Assembly (NCBI RefSeq): GCF_002218085.1
Contig: NZ_BDUC01000007.1
Coordinates: forward strand, 18,905 to 82,904
Origin: Tolypothrix sp. NIES-4075
Lineage (GTDB): Bacteria > Cyanobacteriota > Cyanobacteriia > Cyanobacteriales > Nostocaceae
Length of the DNA stretch: 64,000 nucleotides
Reading direction: 5' to 3'
The notes under the pieces were generated by a model. The model was not told the DNA's origin. It was given only the letters and a program-made list of their open reading frames with translations, and did no database searches. A program made the translations under genes and the position numbers. This document shows positions 52,040-60,786 of this stretch, one piece after another; within the stretch, counting starts at the first letter, position 1; each line of letters opens with the position of its first letter.

Positions 52040-52330
52040 AAAGGGGATTGGGCATGGAGCATTGGGCATTGGGCATGGGGCATGGCGCATGGGGCATTGT
52101 AAATGAACTTCAGAGCTTCGTGAATGAACCTCAGAGCTTCGGCGATGAACCTCAGAGCTTCGTGAATGAACCTCAGAGCTTCGTGAATGAACCTCAGAGC
52201 TTCGTGAATGAACCTCAGAGCTTCGTGAATGAACCTCAGAGCTTCGGTGATGAAACTCAGAGCTTCGTCGATGAACCTCAGAGCTTCGGCGATGAAGCTC
52301 TGAGCTTCGGCGATGAGTCTTTGAACTCCA
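52040..52330. repeat. heptamer repeats followed by a 21-bp tandem repeat (about 10.5 copies)
   Basis: 52040-52100 is a run of GGGCATT/GGGCATG heptamers (STRR type). From 52103 a 21-bp unit ATGAACCTCAGAGCTTCGTGA is repeated about ten times with few changes. Because 21 is a multiple of 3, both strands show open frames (heptapeptide EPQSFVN on plus); I regard these as artefacts. Confidence 0.85.
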
Positions 52331-52376
52331 CTCTTTTACTTCCTGCTTTCCAATACCCAATGCCCCATACCTAAAA

Positions 52377-52538
52377 GGTTGTTTGAAAAGTCCTTTCGTC
52401 GGTAGCAAAACGTTATTGATCCCCCCAACCCCCCTTAAGAAGGGGGGCTTTAATTCCAGTTCCCCCCTTTTTAAGGGGGGTTAGGGGGGATCGATAAGTG
52501 CCTAAAATCACAGCGAAATACTTTTCAAACATCCTCTA
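52377..52538. repeat. inverted-repeat element between FHA genes
   Basis: GTTTGAAAAGTCCTTTCG at the left and AAATACTTTTCAAAC at the right are inverse. Inside, GATCCCCCCAACCCCCCTTA pairs with its inverse TAAGGGGGGTTAGGGGGG. A cyanobacterial MITE or long hairpin, non-coding, immediately upstream of the next gene's start region. Confidence 0.75.
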
Positions 52539-52563
52539 ATGATTGAAACTTAGGAAGGTTAGT

Positions 52564-54204
52564 ATGCTTAAAATCAAACTGTTAAACTCAAAAATACCCA
52601 CACAGAGACAAGAGTTAGACATATCGCCAGAACTTATGATTAATGGCGAATGTTTTATAGGTCGCTCCCGCAATTGTGGTGTAGTCCTACCCAGTGTTGA
52701 AGTTAGCCGAGTTCACAGTAGTATCCGCTATGAAGAGGGCGAATATTACTTCTCTGATCTGGCTAGCCTGGCTGGTTCCCGCATTAACGATCAAGCGGCG
52801 GGTCTAAACCAAAAATATCTCCTGAAAAAGGATGACATTATTCGGATTGGCGAATTTATCCTCACTGTTGAAGCAACCGGATCGGCAACAGATAAGGCAG
52901 AGGTCGCACCAGTTCTGGAAGTCCAAAGCCAAACACCAACTCTTCCACAGGCGACATACACCATCCCTATTCCCCAAGTGAGTCAGCAACCAAGTCAGCC
53001 GACTCGTTCGCCTAGTGAGTATATGCCGATCGCACTTGTGCCGCCAGAACAAATCAGTCGGTGGACAAAAGGCGATTTAATGGTTCGTTGTGTGGCAATA
53101 ATTGACGAAACTGATGATGTGAAAACGTTTCGCTTTGCTGCTGACCCACCAATATTATTTACCTACCAACCTGGTCAGTTTATGACGCTGAACTTGGAAA
53201 TCAACGATAAACCAGTCAAACGCTCTTACTCAATCTCTTCAACTCCTTCACGACCCCACACTTTAGAAATTACAGTCAAGCGTGTTCCTACACCACCAGA
53301 TGTTTTGGATGTACCGCCTGGTTTAGTTTCCAATTGGTTGCACGACAATCTCAGAGTCGGTAGTGAAATCAAAGTCAGCGGCCCTTTGGGAAAATTCACT
53401 TGTTTTGCCAACCCCAGTCAAAAATTATTGTTTATTTCTGCTGGAAGTGGTATTACACCGATGATGTCTATGTCACGATGGATGATGGATACTGCTGCTG
53501 ATTGCGATATTGTCTTTTTTCATTGCGCCCGCAGTCCTCGTGATATTATTTATCGCCAGGAACTAGAGTTAATATCTAGCCGCCAGCCTAAATTTCGTTT
53601 AGCGATCGCCATTACCAGACCCGACGCAGGTCAAGCATGGTATGGCTTTATGGGCAGACTCAACGAACAAATGCTGTATGCGATCGCTCCTGATTTTTGG
53701 CAACGCACAGTATATGTCTGCGGGCCGAGTCCTTTTATGCAAGGGGTAAAAACTATGCTAGAGCAAATCGGATTCCCCATGCAAAACTACTATGAAGAAA
53801 GTTTTGGCGGGGCGAAAAAGTCAAAACCCCAGCCATCGGTTCCGCCTCAAGTAGTCACTGAGCAAGTTACCAAAGTGACAACAGTAGTACCAAAACCAGT
53901 AATTTCCACCCCAGTAACTCTTCCAGTTAAAACAACAGGCTCTTTTACTCTAGTATTTTCCAAGTCTGGCAAAGAAATTACCTGCACTGGAGAAGATCCG
54001 ATTCTAGAGTTAGCTGAACAAGAAGGAGTGGCGATCGACAGTAGTTGTCGCAGTGGAGTTTGTGGTAGTTGTAAAACGCGGAAGCTTCAAGGAGAGGTGA
54101 AGTATTTAGGAGAACCTGATGCTCTCGATGAAAGCGAACAGGAGGAAGGCTATATTCTCACTTGTATTGCTCACCCTAGAGACCGAGTTGTGATCGATGC
54201 TTAG
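52564..54204 (+). CDS. FHA-flavodoxin reductase-2Fe-2S ferredoxin fusion oxidoreductase
   Basis: I chose the ATG at 52564 (MLKIKLLNSKIP) because GGAAGG precedes it; the longer frame starts inside intergenic sequence. 546 residues. FHA domain at about 20-105 (CFIGRSRNCGVVLPSVEVSR, VHSSIR). FAD/NAD(P)-binding ferredoxin reductase module at about 170-420 (RSYSISSTPSRP flavin motif, LLFISAGSGITPMMSM NAD-binding, VYVCGPSPFM). A C-terminal plant-type 2Fe-2S ferredoxin has SCRSGVCGSCKT and LTCIAHP. The Hcr-like electron chain NAD(P)H-FAD-2Fe-2S probably feeds a partner such as the polyferredoxin; the FHA domain may dock it. Confidence 0.9.
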   Translation: MLKIKLLNSKIPTQRQELDISPELMINGECFIGRSRNCGVVLPSVEVSRVHSSIRYEEGEYYFSDLASLAGSRINDQAAGLNQKYLLKKDDIIRIGEFILTVEATGSATDKAEVAPVLEVQSQTPTLPQATYTIPIPQVSQQPSQPTRSPSEYMPIALVPPEQISRWTKGDLMVRCVAIIDETDDVKTFRFAADPPILFTYQPGQFMTLNLEINDKPVKRSYSISSTPSRPHTLEITVKRVPTPPDVLDVPPGLVSNWLHDNLRVGSEIKVSGPLGKFTCFANPSQKLLFISAGSGITPMMSMSRWMMDTAADCDIVFFHCARSPRDIIYRQELELISSRQPKFRLAIAITRPDAGQAWYGFMGRLNEQMLYAIAPDFWQRTVYVCGPSPFMQGVKTMLEQIGFPMQNYYEESFGGAKKSKPQPSVPPQVVTEQVTKVTTVVPKPVISTPVTLPVKTTGSFTLVFSKSGKEITCTGEDPILELAEQEGVAIDSSCRSGVCGSCKTRKLQGEVKYLGEPDALDESEQEEGYILTCIAHPRDRVVIDA

Positions 54205-54210
54205 GATCGA

Positions 54211-54247
54211 ATAAAATAATTGCCTTGTTTTTGGGCAATTATTTTAT
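54211..54247. terminator. bidirectional hairpin terminator
   Basis: ATAAAATAATTGCC and GGCAATTATTTTAT are perfect 14-bp inverse arms around a T-rich loop, 7 bp after the stop of the fusion oxidoreductase. The A/T-rich outer stem would supply a U-run in either direction. Confidence 0.7.
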
Positions 54248-54464
54248 ACACCTAAAATACTGGTAAAGTTAATTTATCAAAAAGATAGTATCGCGCTTGG
54301 GGGCTACCATTAGTAGTGGCGATCGCAAAAGCATCCACACTGTATCCTAGTTATAAATTTATCTGTTCTACAAAATTAGACTCAACTCAAATATTCCAGC
54401 TTGAAGTAAGCAGCATCTAATCTTACTTTTACAAGGTGTTTCAGATGTTCGATTCCTAATAGAG

Positions 54465-55451
54465 ATGAATTCACAAAACCAACAAAACTGGCAATCACAG
54501 CAAATACCCACAGAAAATATACCATACATCAGTAGTAATTTTACTGAAAGTGTTGCTAGGGTAAATAAATTTGTTCTAGCAGAGTTTGAGCGTGAAATTA
54601 TCGAAAAGCAATTGTACTACCATACAAAAGATCATTTGATGGCTGTACAGCAACGCGCTCAATTAATTTTTCAAGTCATTCGCCCTTATTTGTCAGTTGA
54701 TGTAGAGACAATTAAGAGGATGGAATTGTTACTGGATCTTTGTGCGATCGCTCATGATTTAGTGCAAATCTTTATACCCCATCAACCGCACACATCCAGA
54801 CGACGAGAAGCAGGTGTCAGTGAAAATGCAACTATAGAAATCCTATTGAATTATATACAAGTTTTAAATCATCAAATATCAACATCTTATCCAAAAAGTA
54901 CGGCTCTTTTCACAGATACAGATTTGGGAATCATTCAAGAAGCGATCGCCGCTACCATTTGTGATTACGATACAACAGAGCAAGCCATTTATCAGTCCTC
55001 TCTTTATAATCAAAACCAACCTATTTCACCAATAGCTTGCATCATTGCTCTAGCGGATATTGGGTCTTTAGGAATCGAAGGAATAGCATCTTATAACCAG
55101 GAGGGTAGCCTACTCTTTTTAGAAGAAAATCCAGACATTATTCCTATGATTAAAAATCAGAACGTGCGAACTCTGGCTACAGATAATCCACAACTGTACG
55201 AAAATATTAGACAACGTTTACTCAGACGTGCAAAATTTCAAGTTAATTTTGCTAAATCTCGCCTAAATCGCCTCTCTCGTGAGTTGGCTTCTTTACCAGC
55301 AGATGCAATCCCCACATTAACTCAAGCAGTTTTTCAGTATCTAAATCTAGAAACCATAAAAGAAATTGAAGCAACTACCCCTACAAATGAACAAACATCT
55401 TTAGAAGTGTTAATCAAATTTTTTGAATTTGAGCGATTAATCAAAAATTGA
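54465..55451 (+). CDS. HD-domain-like protein
   Basis: 328 residues, no signal peptide. An N-terminal segment KQLYYHTKDHLMAVQQRAQL (His pair), then LLLDLCAIAHDLVQIF (His-Asp), AIAATICDYD and CIIALADIGSLG (Asp) have the spacing of the HD/PDEase metal-dependent phosphohydrolase fold. Such proteins hydrolyse nucleotides or cyclic nucleotides, which would suit a neighbour of a cyclase and a cNMP-binding protein, but this is inference. A truncated paralogue starts at 58372 on the other side of the cyclase. It follows the fusion oxidoreductase by 260 bp with a terminator between, so transcription is separate. Confidence 0.6.
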   Translation: MNSQNQQNWQSQQIPTENIPYISSNFTESVARVNKFVLAEFEREIIEKQLYYHTKDHLMAVQQRAQLIFQVIRPYLSVDVETIKRMELLLDLCAIAHDLVQIFIPHQPHTSRRREAGVSENATIEILLNYIQVLNHQISTSYPKSTALFTDTDLGIIQEAIAATICDYDTTEQAIYQSSLYNQNQPISPIACIIALADIGSLGIEGIASYNQEGSLLFLEENPDIIPMIKNQNVRTLATDNPQLYENIRQRLLRRAKFQVNFAKSRLNRLSRELASLPADAIPTLTQAVFQYLNLETIKEIEATTPTNEQTSLEVLIKFFEFERLIKN

Positions 55452-55517
55452 ATTGGGACTGAGAATTGTGAGGATTATGGACTTTTATTCAAAAATTCTC
55501 AATAGTTAAATAAATCT

Positions 55518-55735
55518 CACATCGGCAAACTCCGCTTCTTAAGCGTTCCCTGTTCCACTGGAGAAGAACCTTATTCTCTAGCTATGACATTATTGGATTT
55601 AGGTTTACTGCCAAATCAGTTTAACATTGATGCAGTTGATATTAGTACAAAGTCTTTAGCTAAAGCCAAAAAAGGAATTTACAGCCGTCACTCTTTTAGA
55701 GGTGATAATTTAGAATTTAAAGACCGCTATTGAGT
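55518..55735 (+). pseudogene. CheR-type chemotaxis methyltransferase fragment
   Basis: The reading LRFLSVPCSTGEEPYSLAMT with LLDLGLLPNQFNIDAVDIST, LAKAKKGIYSRHSFRG matches the SAM-binding core of CheR. Both the N-terminal helical domain and the C-terminal part are absent; the stop is at 55733. Confidence 0.75.
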
Positions 55736-55778
55736 TATTTAATCTCTTTAAAGCTAGTGTAACTAAATATGTAAAGTT

Positions 55779-56003
55779 TTGTATTATAATTCAACATTTC
55801 TGACTTTATTAATATTAATATTCTTAATAATTTGTCCTATAATTACCATTGTCTTTGGTTTATATTTTAGTAAACCCATAGTTCAAAAGCTGAGTGAATT
55901 AGTAAAAATTTCTCAGCATATAGCTAATAGTAATTCCACCGCACAGATAAAATCATCAGATAGACAAGATGAAATCGATAAACTACAAACTGCTTTTTCT
56001 ATA
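55779..56003 (+). pseudogene. transmembrane-HAMP fragment of a chemoreceptor or histidine kinase
   Basis: One transmembrane helix (FLTLLILIFLIICPIITIVF) followed by a HAMP domain (SKPIVQKLSELVKISQHIAN, RQDEIDKLQTAF). The gene is cut at about 56003 by ACAGGACTTACGCAACTAT, which matches the end of MITE family A and related IS ends. With the CheR and CheA pieces it points to a former chemotaxis-type operon. Confidence 0.65.
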
Positions 56004-58173
56004 CAGGACTTACGCAACTATTAAAAAAGCAAGTCGCTCAAAAAAGTTTCGTCTGCGAACTGTTCTGATTGTTCCATTTATTATTCCCATTATTGCGTCA
56101 ACTGGCTTGGTGGGGTGGTTCTCTTTCCGCAATGGACAGCAGGCGATCGATGATCTGGCAATTCAGTTGAATGGTGAAATTAGTGCCCGCATTAAGCAAC
56201 ACGTTTTGGACTATTTGAATAAATCTTATAATGTTCTGAAACTCACCGATGCGGGTATCCAAAGTGGCAATTTAAAGCTTGATGACTTTGAAGGATTGCA
56301 ACGCTATTTCTGGCAGGTAGTGCGACAGGGTGACTTAGAGAGCTATCTGTCTTTTGGGAACGAACAGGGCGAGTTTGTTGGTGTGGAACATCGAGAGGAT
56401 GGCACAATTCAACTCAAAATTCGCACCAAAGCTACTGAGCCGATGCGCGAAATCTACTTGCTGGACGATCGCGGCGATCGACAAAAGCGGTTGAAATCGG
56501 CGAAGTACGATACCACCTTCCGCCCCTGGTATAGAGCCGCCGTGCAAGCTCGTAAACCTACGTGGAGTCCAGTTTATCCATTCTTTTCCCGTGAGAATAC
56601 GTCTTTGGGGATTTCTCCAGTCCGTCCTGTCTACGACTCGAACGGCAAGCTGCTGGGGGTTTTGAGCGTTAACATCACCTTGATGCGAATCACAAACTTC
56701 CTGAAACAGCTTTACATTAGTCCCCACGGACAGAGCTTTATCATGGAGCCGTCGGGACATTTGGTCGTCAGTTCAACCATTCCGGAGCCATTCAAGGTTA
56801 AAGGTGGCGAAAGAGACGATCGCCAAATTGAGCGAATGCCAGCCGCTGATAGTCAAAATGCCACAGTGACTGCTACTGCCCGATATTTACGCCAGCATTT
56901 CGGCCTGTTTGAGGCCATTAAGAGCAGTCAACACCTAAAGTTTCAAATTGATGGTGCGTGGCACTACGTTCAGGTGATGCCAATTCAGGATGGTCGGCAT
57001 ATCAACTGGCTAGCGGTGGTGGTTGTTCCTGAAAATGATTTCATGGCACGGATCAATGCCAATACTCGCACCACGATTCTGCTGTGCGTACTGACATTTG
57101 CGGCGGCAACTGCGATCGGTGTTCTTGCGTCTCGTTGGATCAGCCACCAAATTTTCAAACTTAACACGGCGTCTCAAGAGATTGCCAGTGGAAATCTCGA
57201 TCAACACGTTGAAGTCAACGGCATCATCGAGATTGAGAAGCTGGCTGATTCGTTTAACCACATGGCGTTTCAACTCCAGGAATCCTTCGAGAGATTGGAA
57301 ACTCAGAAGAATTCCTTTGCCCGGTTCTTTCCCCCCGAATATCTCAAGTTTCTCAACAAGCACGGGGTAACAGACATCGAACTGGGCGATCACGTCAGCA
57401 AAGAGATGGCGGTCATGTTCTCAGATATTCGCTCCTTTACAACCCTATCCGAGAAGATGACTCCCAAAGAGAATTTCGATTTTGTCAATGCTTACCTGCG
57501 ACAGGTTTCTCCAGAAATTCGCGCCCATGATGGCTTTGTAGTGAAGTTCTTGGGTGATGGCATGATGGCAGTCTTTCCTAATGGTGTGGATGATGCCGTT
57601 GCCGCAGGGGTTGATAAATTCAAACGGGTACAGAAATACAACCAAAAACGAGAATCTCAAGGCTACTTGCCAATTGATGTGGGCATGGGTATCCACGTTG
57701 GACACATGATGGTGGGTATGGTAGGGGAACACAACCGGATTCAAGGGGATGCGTTCTCTGATAATGTGAATCTGACTGCTCGTTTGGAAGGATTGACAAA
57801 GTTCTATGGTGTTTCATTACTAATTTCTGAAGAGGTCTTGGAGCGATTGAGCAACCCAGAACAGTACAAAATTCGCTTTTTGGATCGAGCGATCGTTAAG
57901 GGTAGAACTGAAGCGATCGCGGTTTACGAAGTGCTTGATGCCGAAACAGAAGCAATCCGAGAACTAAAACTTGACACCTTGCAAACCTTTGAGCGGGGAC
58001 TTCAACACTACTGTCGGGGCAACTTTACTGATGCCAAAGCCTGTTTTGAACAGGTACTTGCAGTGAACTCTCTCGATAAGACTGCCAAACTCTATCTAGA
58101 ACGAGTCCAAGAATTGCTGCTAGAAGGTACTCCAGCCAATTGGAATGGCGTATGGGCATTTACACAGAAGTAA
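55969..58173 (+). CDS. Cache-HAMP class III adenylate/guanylate cyclase
   Basis: Membrane receptor cyclase. The reading begins in sequence borrowed from the HAMP remnant; true cyclase sequence starts about residue 18 (SKKFRLRTVLIVPFIIPIIA, first transmembrane helix). dCache-type sensor about 45-360 (FRPWYRAAVQARKPTWSPVY), second transmembrane helix about 365-385, HAMP 388-440, catalytic domain about 480-660. Catalytic residues: Asp in MAVMFSDIRSFTTLSEKM and Asp in VKFLGDGMMAVFP; the Lys before FLGD suits ATP; Asn/Arg in DNVNLTARLEG. A short TPR-like tail follows. The authentic start codon seems lost to an element insertion; the present ATG may restore expression. The product could act on the cNMP-binding protein upstream. 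Confidence 0.88.
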   Translation: MKSINYKLLFLYRTYATIKKASRSKKFRLRTVLIVPFIIPIIASTGLVGWFSFRNGQQAIDDLAIQLNGEISARIKQHVLDYLNKSYNVLKLTDAGIQSGNLKLDDFEGLQRYFWQVVRQGDLESYLSFGNEQGEFVGVEHREDGTIQLKIRTKATEPMREIYLLDDRGDRQKRLKSAKYDTTFRPWYRAAVQARKPTWSPVYPFFSRENTSLGISPVRPVYDSNGKLLGVLSVNITLMRITNFLKQLYISPHGQSFIMEPSGHLVVSSTIPEPFKVKGGERDDRQIERMPAADSQNATVTATARYLRQHFGLFEAIKSSQHLKFQIDGAWHYVQVMPIQDGRHINWLAVVVVPENDFMARINANTRTTILLCVLTFAAATAIGVLASRWISHQIFKLNTASQEIASGNLDQHVEVNGIIEIEKLADSFNHMAFQLQESFERLETQKNSFARFFPPEYLKFLNKHGVTDIELGDHVSKEMAVMFSDIRSFTTLSEKMTPKENFDFVNAYLRQVSPEIRAHDGFVVKFLGDGMMAVFPNGVDDAVAAGVDKFKRVQKYNQKRESQGYLPIDVGMGIHVGHMMVGMVGEHNRIQGDAFSDNVNLTARLEGLTKFYGVSLLISEEVLERLSNPEQYKIRFLDRAIVKGRTEAIAVYEVLDAETEAIRELKLDTLQTFERGLQHYCRGNFTDAKACFEQVLAVNSLDKTAKLYLERVQELLLEGTPANWNGVWAFTQK

Positions 58174-58184
58174 AATTCGTTCAA

Positions 58185-58266
58185 TAGACTTCTTGCAGAA
58201 GTAGGGAACAGGGAACAGGGAACAGGGAACAGAACGTCGTAAAATCTCATTTTTGCAAGAGGTCTA
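58185..58266. mobile_element. short MITE with IS5-like ends
   Basis: TAGACTTCTTGCAGAA at the left is nearly the inverse of the right end TTTTTGCAAGAGGTCTA; inside is a GGGAACA tandem. The same end, TAGACCTCTTGCAAAA, starts the IS fragment at 58577. Non-coding. Confidence 0.6.
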
Positions 58267-58371
58267 ATTTATAGCAGTCGCCTTGGCGACTCTTGACTCT
58301 CGCCAAATACTGAAACGCTGACCAGTCAATCTTTTCCCTTGTGCCTTCTGCTTTTCCCTATAGCTCCTTCC

Positions 58372-58577
58372 ATGACAACTTCAACTTATCTACCCACTAC
58401 ATTTGCAGATGCGATCGCCTGCGTCCAACAATTTGCCTTGCAGGTATTTGATCGCCAAATTGGTAAAAAACAGCTTTACTACCACAACCGGGAACACATA
58501 CAGCAAGTTCAGCAACGCAGCGATCAAATCTTTCAAGCCATTGCTCCGTTTTGGGAAAACGCGATCGGCAGCAAACT
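58372..58577 (+). pseudogene. HD-like protein paralogue, truncated by an IS fragment
   Basis: The first 68 residues parallel the N-terminal part of the protein at 54465: FADAIACVQQFALQVFDRQI, KKQLYYHNREHIQQVQQRSD. The match stops at an IS5-type end (TAGACCTCTTGCAAAA, 58577), after which the frame is IS sequence. The metal-binding HD core is absent. Confidence 0.8.
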
Positions 58578-58747
58578 AGACCTCTTGCAAAAGTCCCGAA
58601 AACGTGGGACAAGTATGTTAGAGTGAGGTAACATATATGACTTACGAGAAGGTAAAGAACCTCAAAGCAGAAGAATTCAAACGATTGTGTGGCGTGCTTC
58701 CGGAGACTTTTACTCAAATGGCATCCTTAGTGCGATCGCTTGAATGA
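58577..58747 (+). pseudogene. IS5-type element, left end and transposase N-terminus
   Basis: End sequence TAGACCTCTTGCAAAA, then from 58637 the reading MTYEKVKNLKAEEFKRLCGV and PETFTQMASLVRSLE, as at the N-terminus of IS5-group transposases. It breaks off into CheA-like sequence. Confidence 0.65.
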
Positions 58748-58905
58748 GTTAGAGTTATATGTGCGTCGTACTACTAGTTTATCAGATCGTCTTTATCGGG
58801 AAGTCATTAATTCTCACATGAGACCTTTTGAAGATGGCTTACAAGGTTTTCCGCGCATGATTCGGGACTTGACACGCAAGTTAAATAAACAAATTAAGTT
58901 AGAAA
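58740..58905 (+). pseudogene. CheA-type histidine kinase fragment
   Basis: The reading SLSDRLYREVINSHMRPFED then GLQGFPRMIRDLTRKLNKQI matches the conserved block before the N-box in CheA/hybrid kinases. About 55 codons remain, bounded by IS sequence on both sides. Confidence 0.7.
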
Positions 58906-58919
58906 TTATTGGAATCTAT

Positions 58920-59660
58920 CCCACTAATAATATTCTTTGAATCCAGATATGTATAGTAGCCAGGTCAATAAATGCATCAAAATATACCTTTCGTCGCTCC
59001 CAGCGTACAACTAAACGACGATATTTCCTTTGATACCAAGCAAAACAACACTCTTGCTGGAATCTTGGTGCAGAAATTTTGATAGGTCAACAAGAGGCAG
59101 GGGGCAGGGGGAAGGGGGCAGGGGAGAAACCCCATCCATGAATGGAGGGGCTTGAAATAAGGACGTAGTATTTCTTGCCCTACGTGTCTCGAAATACATT
59201 TTTGCTGTTCTCCATCCATAAATGGAGGGGCTTGAAACCCGTTTAGCAGCTTGTATCGGTCAGACGAGTGTTTTTCTTTGTTTTCCAGTTTCTTTTTGGT
59301 ATTTGGGGCCGAATGCCCCGTTTACGTAACTTAGTACGTTGTTCTTTAGAGTCGTAGCCTTTATCGGCAGCTAGTACCTTGAGCCGTTTGCGTGGTCTAC
59401 CGCGCTTTAAAGTTTTTAATTTTACTTTATCTAATAGGGGTAGTACTTCTTCCCTCTCGTTCCCGTTGGCTGGGGTTGTAGAGTTAGAAAGTGGCATTCC
59501 ATTCCCCTCAGTAAGTGTGTGTATTAATACACCCTTTCCTTTGCCACCATAGGCAACTTCTTCACCTCCACCTTTCCCAGGGGGAAAAAGACCCATCAAC
59601 CGCTCTAAACTGCCAGTTGATGAGTCCTTTCTCCGAAGCGATCGCTTGTTTTTTAGCCGA
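58920..59660 (-). pseudogene. IS5-family transposase, interrupted remnant
   Basis: The minus strand reads GGGEEVAYGGKGKGVLIHTL, EGNGMPLSNSTTPANGNERE, VLAADKGYDSKEQRTKLRKR and PQIPKRNWKTKKNTR (IS5 DDE region). A 170-bp insertion (59086-59256) then separates PIKISAPRFQQECCFAWYQR and KYRRLVVRWERRKVYF, the C-terminal Y-R-E block. The 5' third is missing. Confidence 0.8.
59086..59256. mobile_element. PATE-like non-coding element with IS200/IS605-type palindromic ends
   Basis: Contains two related hairpins CCATCCATGAATGGAGG and CCATCCATAAATGGAGG, each followed by GGCTTGAAA, plus a GGGGGCAGGG purine run. The hairpin plus TTGAAA pattern matches IS200/IS605 ends, as at 23165. It sits inside the IS5 transposase remnant. 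Confidence 0.5.
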
Positions 59661-59709
59661 CCTGACAAAATCGCATTGCTCCCAGATATGAGCCAATTGA
59701 ATTTACTAC

Positions 59710-59751
59710 AAAAAGGGAAGGAGAAGCAGCCGTTGGCTGCTTCTCCTTCCC
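59710..59751 (-). terminator. Rho-independent terminator downstream of cofED
   Basis: Minus strand: GGGAAGGAGAAGCAGCC pairs perfectly with GGCTGCTTCTCCTTCCC (17 bp, AAC loop), followed by TTTTT. It lies 73 bp after the cofD stop and terminates the cofE-cofD operon. Confidence 0.9.
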
Positions 59752-59823
59752 CCATCCCCCCGGAACAATGATTATCATTATTGAATTTGGTGATTTTATT
59801 CCTTGCAAGTCCCTAATTAAGTG

Positions 59824-60786
59824 TCATTTGTGGTGTGATCTCAGGCGATGAGCGAAATCCAGGACATCTCGAGCTAGCTGTATGCGATCGTCCAAACTGT
59901 GCATGACCGTATTTGTCACACAGCATGGAATGCCAGTTGTTTCTATTGACTTTTTCTGTTCACCATCTTGCCGATCAAGAACGAACCCGTCAATCAAGCC
60001 TCGGTAATGCTCCGCGACTGCTGCTGCCGACGCGGAGACGCCGAACTCTCTCATAAGCTTGGCTAATGGACCTTTGAGTGCTCGGCCAGACACGATAGGG
60101 GAAACGGCTATAACGGGCAACTGAGCGTTTTTTATCCCCATATGCACCTCAGGAATTGCCAGTATCGGACCAATGCTCACGTATGGATTGGACGGACAGA
60201 TGATGATAGCGTGCAAGCTATCGTTCTGAAGCAAATCAGTAAAGCGATCCACGGCTCGTGATTTACCTGCACCTATATAGTGAACCGCTGTCACTTTAGG
60301 CTTGGACTGTGCACGCACAAGATATTCCTGAAACGGCAAAAGTCCGCATTCGGTTTCGATCTTCGTCCGCACCGAGTCATCGCTCATTGGCAGCACTTGG
60401 GGACCTATTTGGAGACGTTTACGTAGTTCCTCCGTTACCTCGCTTAAACTTGCACCGTCATTTAACCGTGCAGTCCGATACAAGTTCATGGCAAGGTCTT
60501 TGTCACCCAATTGGAACCACGTTTCACCACCCAAAGTTTCGAGAGTACTCATACACGACCAAGTCTCTTCTGCTCGTCCCCAACCGGTATCAGGATTATT
60601 TATGCCAGCAAGGGTGTAGAGCTGCGTATCAATATCGGGAGAGATGTGCAATCCTAGATGCTCGAAATCATCGCCGGTATTCACTACAATTACCAGTTGT
60701 TCAGGCGGCAGGACGTGCGACAGCCCTAACACAAGCTTTGCGCCACCGATACCACCGGATAATGCCAGAACAGTCCCATGAATCAT
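59824..60786 (-). CDS. cofD: 2-phospho-L-lactate transferase (coenzyme F420 biosynthesis)
   Basis: Joins the phospholactyl (or phosphoenolpyruvyl) moiety to 7,8-didemethyl-8-hydroxy-5-deazariboflavin to give F420-0 or its dehydro form. 320 residues, normal length. The N-terminal glycine motif LSGGIGGAKLVLGLSHVL, then NTGDDFEHLGLHISPDIDTQ, WFQLGDKDLAMNLYRT, and CPSNPYVSIGPILAIPEV are the CofD/FbiA hallmarks. The start codon overlaps the cofE stop by 4 bp (ATGA), so the two are translationally coupled. A strong terminator follows. Confidence 0.95.
   Translation of the reverse strand: MIHGTVLALSGGIGGAKLVLGLSHVLPPEQLVIVVNTGDDFEHLGLHISPDIDTQLYTLAGINNPDTGWGRAEETWSCMSTLETLGGETWFQLGDKDLAMNLYRTARLNDGASLSEVTEELRKRLQIGPQVLPMSDDSVRTKIETECGLLPFQEYLVRAQSKPKVTAVHYIGAGKSRAVDRFTDLLQNDSLHAIIICPSNPYVSIGPILAIPEVHMGIKNAQLPVIAVSPIVSGRALKGPLAKLMREFGVSASAAAVAEHYRGLIDGFVLDRQDGEQKKSIETTGIPCCVTNTVMHSLDDRIQLARDVLDFAHRLRSHHK

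Noticed and set aside
52007..52408. Repetitive ORFs on both strands coding for heptapeptide repeats
   Set aside because: They exist only because a 21-bp DNA repeat keeps the frame open; one extends into heptamer repeats and the neighbouring gene. No start signal.
59661..59755. N-terminal extension of the IS5 transposase frame
   Set aside because: This part is the cofED terminator hairpin read as protein, so it is not transposase sequence.
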